From contig CAZWPX010000014.1 in assembly GCA_964636125.1 (NCBI GenBank), positions 1-64,000 on the forward strand: a DNA stretch of 64,000 nucleotides, given 5' to 3'. Every line of letters begins with the position of its first letter. The first letter of the stretch is position 1. Source of the DNA: CAJINA01 sp964636125. Its GTDB lineage: Bacteria; Desulfobacterota; Desulfobacteria; Desulfobacterales; CAJINA01. Shown here one piece after another: positions 62,203 to 64,000 of this stretch. The notes under the pieces are model-generated. The model was not told the origin of the DNA. It was given only the letters and a program-made list of their open reading frames with translations, and searched no databases. A program made the translations under genes and the position numbers.

Positions 62203-63130
62203 TCTTCTGATAACCGAGTATGTCAGGCACGTCGAGAGCATTGGGCAATCCTGGTATACAGTTAGAAATGCAAAGGCGGCATTAAAACGGTTCGCACGGT
62301 TTTTGCGCAGTGTTGACATCAGTAAGATTGAGGATGTTAACTGTGAGATCCTCGAAAGCTACCAGCAGGAATTGTGTTATGATACCGGGAATAGAGGCCG
62401 GAGGCTTTCTATCCGAAGTCAGGCCCAGCTATTGGGTGTCTTAAGAGGATTTACCCGGTTTTTAAAAAAGCGCCACTATTTTGTAACGGACCCCGGTAAT
62501 GCTATCCGGCTGCCGAGAAAGCCCAGACAGCTGCCCCGGGTCATTCTGACCAACGCTGAAGTCCGCAGGATCATCCTCTCTCCAGATATAGGCACAACCA
62601 AAGGTTATCGTGATAGAGTCGTTTTGGAGCTATTATATGATACGGCCATTAGACGGTCTGAATTGAGCGCAATCCAGATAAAGCACATGGACCTTGAGGG
62701 TGGTTACATCCACATTCACGGCAAGGGTGATCGGCAGCGGGTGGTACCGGTAAGCAAGCGAGTATGCGACTTGATCACAAATTACATCCAGATGGTTCGT
62801 CCCCAGTGCGTTACGGTAAAAGATAGCGGGCATCTCATATTGAACCGGTTCGGCGATCAGATGGGGCCGAACGGAATTTGGGCAATTGTAAAAAGGCACG
62901 CTAAAAAGGCCGGCATCCGGAAAAATGTCAGCACGCATACCTTCAGACACACCTGCGCTACCCACATGATGAAAAATGGAGCTCCTGTGCGGCACATCCA
63001 GGAACTTTTGGGGCATGAATCTTTGGAATCAACCCAGATTTATACGCGGGTCACGATAAATGACTTGAAAAAGGTCCATAAGAAATTTCATCTAGGGGAC
63101 AGACTGGCAAAGATAAAAAATTGGCATTGA
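62189..63130 (+). CDS. Tyrosine recombinase 2, complete active site
   Basis: A 313-residue XerC/D-like recombinase. All catalytic residues are visible: Arg in YDTAIRRSELSA, Lys in HGKGDRQRVVP, HTFRHTCATHMM for His-x-x-Arg, LGHESLESTQ for the second His, and Tyr in QIYTRV. The N-terminal domain (LLITEYVRHVESIGQSWYTV) is the arm/core-binding part. Tandem overlapping recombinases suggest a heteromeric integrase, as in two- and three-recombinase (RIT-like) elements. It is probably the active integrase of the element. Confidence 0.88.
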   Translation: MPTIDLLITEYVRHVESIGQSWYTVRNAKAALKRFARFLRSVDISKIEDVNCEILESYQQELCYDTGNRGRRLSIRSQAQLLGVLRGFTRFLKKRHYFVTDPGNAIRLPRKPRQLPRVILTNAEVRRIILSPDIGTTKGYRDRVVLELLYDTAIRRSELSAIQIKHMDLEGGYIHIHGKGDRQRVVPVSKRVCDLITNYIQMVRPQCVTVKDSGHLILNRFGDQMGPNGIWAIVKRHAKKAGIRKNVSTHTFRHTCATHMMKNGAPVRHIQELLGHESLESTQIYTRVTINDLKKVHKKFHLGDRLAKIKNWH

Positions 63131-63160
63131 CAATATCCCAAATAATGGTATATCTGGCTT

Positions 63161-63439
63161 ATGCAATGGAAAGTAACGACAAGGCGAAAAGTTAAAAAGA
63201 AACTGAACAGGCTACCCGGAAACGTAATTGCTGCTTTTGTTGCTCTTATCAGAGATATTGAAAAACTTGGCCCAGTTAGAGGTAACTGGCCAAACTACAG
63301 CCGGTTAGGTGGAAACAAGCATCACTGCCATTTAAAAAAAGGTAAGACAACTTATGTGGCATTATGGGAAGTCATAAATTATGAAATACGCATAGTGGAG
63401 GTGTACTATGTTGGAACACACGAAAAAGCGCCCTATTGA
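63161..63439 (+). CDS. RelE/HigB-like toxin
   Basis: A 92-residue basic protein of the RelE/ParE fold: MQWKVTTRRKVKKKLNRLPG, then LGPVRGNWPNYSRLGG, KHHCHLKKGKTTYVALWEV and YYVGTHEKAPY. The arrangement strand-helix-helix-strands and the conserved Lys/Arg/Tyr positions fit ribosome-dependent mRNA interferases. It starts 30 bp after the recombinase and overlaps the antitoxin gene by 32 bp. The toxin-first order is typical of HigBA. Confidence 0.8.
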   Translation: MQWKVTTRRKVKKKLNRLPGNVIAAFVALIRDIEKLGPVRGNWPNYSRLGGNKHHCHLKKGKTTYVALWEVINYEIRIVEVYYVGTHEKAPY

Positions 63440-63752
63440 ACTGAAATTCATCGGCCCCATTGGAAATAGGCAAAGAGCGGTAAACGCATTGAGAAAACTC
63501 GGCTATGTCGAAACGACTGACAGTATGCCCTGGCGCGAAGCATTTCCGGACTTAACCGATGAACAGTTGCCCGGGGTATCGCTGAAAGGAGCCCGTGCAA
63601 AGGAAGGCGTTACCCAGAAACAGCTTGCTGGTATGACCGGTATACGACAGAATCATATATCTGAAATGGAAAATGCCAAAAGACCTATCGGGAAAAAGAG
63701 TGCGATGAAGTTTGCCAAGGTCTTGAGAATTGATTATCGGGTATTTTTATAA
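63408..63752 (+). CDS. HigA-like XRE-family antitoxin
   Basis: A 114-residue protein with a C-terminal Cro/C1 helix-turn-helix: LKGARAKEGVTQKQLAGMTG followed by IRQNHISEMENAKRPIGKKS. The N-terminal half (ALRKLGYVETTDSMPWREAF) probably wraps the toxin. ATG 63408 lies within the toxin gene with GGAGG 5 bp upstream, giving tight translational coupling. It likely autorepresses the pair. Confidence 0.82.
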   Translation: MLEHTKKRPIELKFIGPIGNRQRAVNALRKLGYVETTDSMPWREAFPDLTDEQLPGVSLKGARAKEGVTQKQLAGMTGIRQNHISEMENAKRPIGKKSAMKFAKVLRIDYRVFL

Positions 63753-63764
63753 CGGGTAAAAGAA

Positions 63765-63920
63765 ATGGATCCCGAGAAAAAGAAATCTCTTGAGAAACTG
63801 GGGCATACCTTTGGTAGTGTAGCTCAATTTCTTGGATTGACAAAAAAGGAGTCGATAATCATCGAAACAAAATTGTCCTTAGCAAAAAGGAAAAATGCGA
63901 GATCCGTTCAACACGCTTAA
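63765..63920 (+). CDS. Small XRE-like accessory protein
   Basis: A 51-residue frame, MDPEKKKSLEKLGHTFGSVA then QFLGLTKKESIIIETKLSLA. It matches the short helix-turn-helix proteins (G-x-x-x-G-S-V-x-x-FLGL-x-x-x-E) often found beside RelE-type toxins. It begins 12 bp after the antitoxin stop with AAAAGAAA as a weak ribosome site. It may be a second antitoxin or a duplicate regulator. Confidence 0.5.
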   Translation: MDPEKKKSLEKLGHTFGSVAQFLGLTKKESIIIETKLSLAKRKNARSVQHA

Positions 63921-64000
63921 TAAGGCTCTCTTCAAGTTGCCTCCCATTTAACATAATCCCTTGAAATCTCACCAATAATACATTACGGTAGGCGTAAGCT

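Larger units (their letters stand above)
58367..63130 (+). mobile_element. Integrative element core: zinc finger, primase remnant, AAA+ ATPase, two tyrosine recombinases
   Basis: All genes are on one strand and closely spaced, with lower GC than the left part of the window. Primase/helicase plus recombinases indicate a self-replicating integrative element. The tRNA-Ala 3 kb upstream is a candidate insertion site, but no direct repeat of its 3' end was found inside the window, so the ends are undefined. At least the primase is broken. Confidence 0.6.

Noticed and set aside
55420..64000. Duplicate of the tRNA-Ala 3' end as an attachment site
   Set aside because: I looked for the terminal CCCCTCATCTCCACCA stretch downstream and did not find it within the window.
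1..64000. CRISPR array
   Set aside because: No regularly spaced direct repeats of 24-40 bp and no cas genes were seen.

Overview
The window looks like a chromosomal segment of a sulfate-reducing deltaproteobacterium (Desulfobacterota, Desulfobacterales-like). The inference rests on gene content: a BadF/BadG-type acyl-CoA dehydratase activase, an HdrC-HdrB heterodisulfide reductase pair, a fatty acyl-AMP ligase and an acyl-CoA ligase, short PAS kinases, ferredoxin-nitroreductase, DUF362 and DUF2889 proteins, GRDRR-type small proteins and a dockerin-like EF-hand remnant. No rRNA or other phylogenetic marker is present, so the assignment is by family resemblance only.

Layout. 0-6.8 kb: start of the activase, a heterodimeric ABC exporter, an S41 protease and a PAS protein. 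7-17.5 kb: fatty acyl-AMP ligase, small HEAT-like protein, decayed secreted gene, GluR0-type ligand-gated channel, PilZ protein, HdrCB with an FNR-like site upstream, UPF0371 protein, broken methyltransferase. 17.5-32 kb: MFS carrier, Tat-exported DUF362 protein, hydrolase, SelO, sirtuin, DUF4388 response regulator, AraC regulator, nitroreductase, CvfB-like RNA-binding protein. 32-34.1 kb: an NrtR-type Nudix regulator with a double operator, an SPFH protein and a truncated NAD-kinase-like gene in one operon. 34.4-54.3 kb: Na/Pi cotransporter, cNMP/PilZ-like sensor, acyl-CoA ligase, phosphoesterase, epimerase, amber-interrupted TetR gene, MBL hydrolase, orphan DUF2080 protein, ADP-ribosylglycohydrolase-like protein next to an unusual Hsp90-like ATPase, broken MscS, and a zinc-ribbon/M48/TPR fusion protease. 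54.5-64 kb: broken response regulator, tRNA-Ala(CGC), then a lower-GC accessory region with an RHS tail carrying an M23 peptidase toxin domain, a coupled periplasmic immunity candidate, and an integrative element (zinc-finger protein, primase remnant, AAA+ ATPase, two tyrosine recombinases, RelE/HigA-type toxin-antitoxin).

Two themes stand out. First, gene decay is frequent: about a dozen loci are truncated, internally deleted, frameshifted or nonsense-interrupted. Several carry large in-gene deletions (MscS, methyltransferase) that sequencing error cannot explain. Short MITE-like hairpins sharing an end near GTCCATNNATAAATGG occur repeatedly between genes. Second, there are good regulatory signals: a paired GTGT-N7-ACAC operator over the nrtR promoter and GAAC-N4-GTTC-type palindromes in the promoter of a small secreted repeat protein.

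The best candidates for undescribed biology are the RHS-M23/immunity pair, the ADP-ribosylglycohydrolase plus Hsp90-like gene pair, and the family of small exported proteins with three repeats ending in an acidic VEI/GVI-x-x-AD motif.
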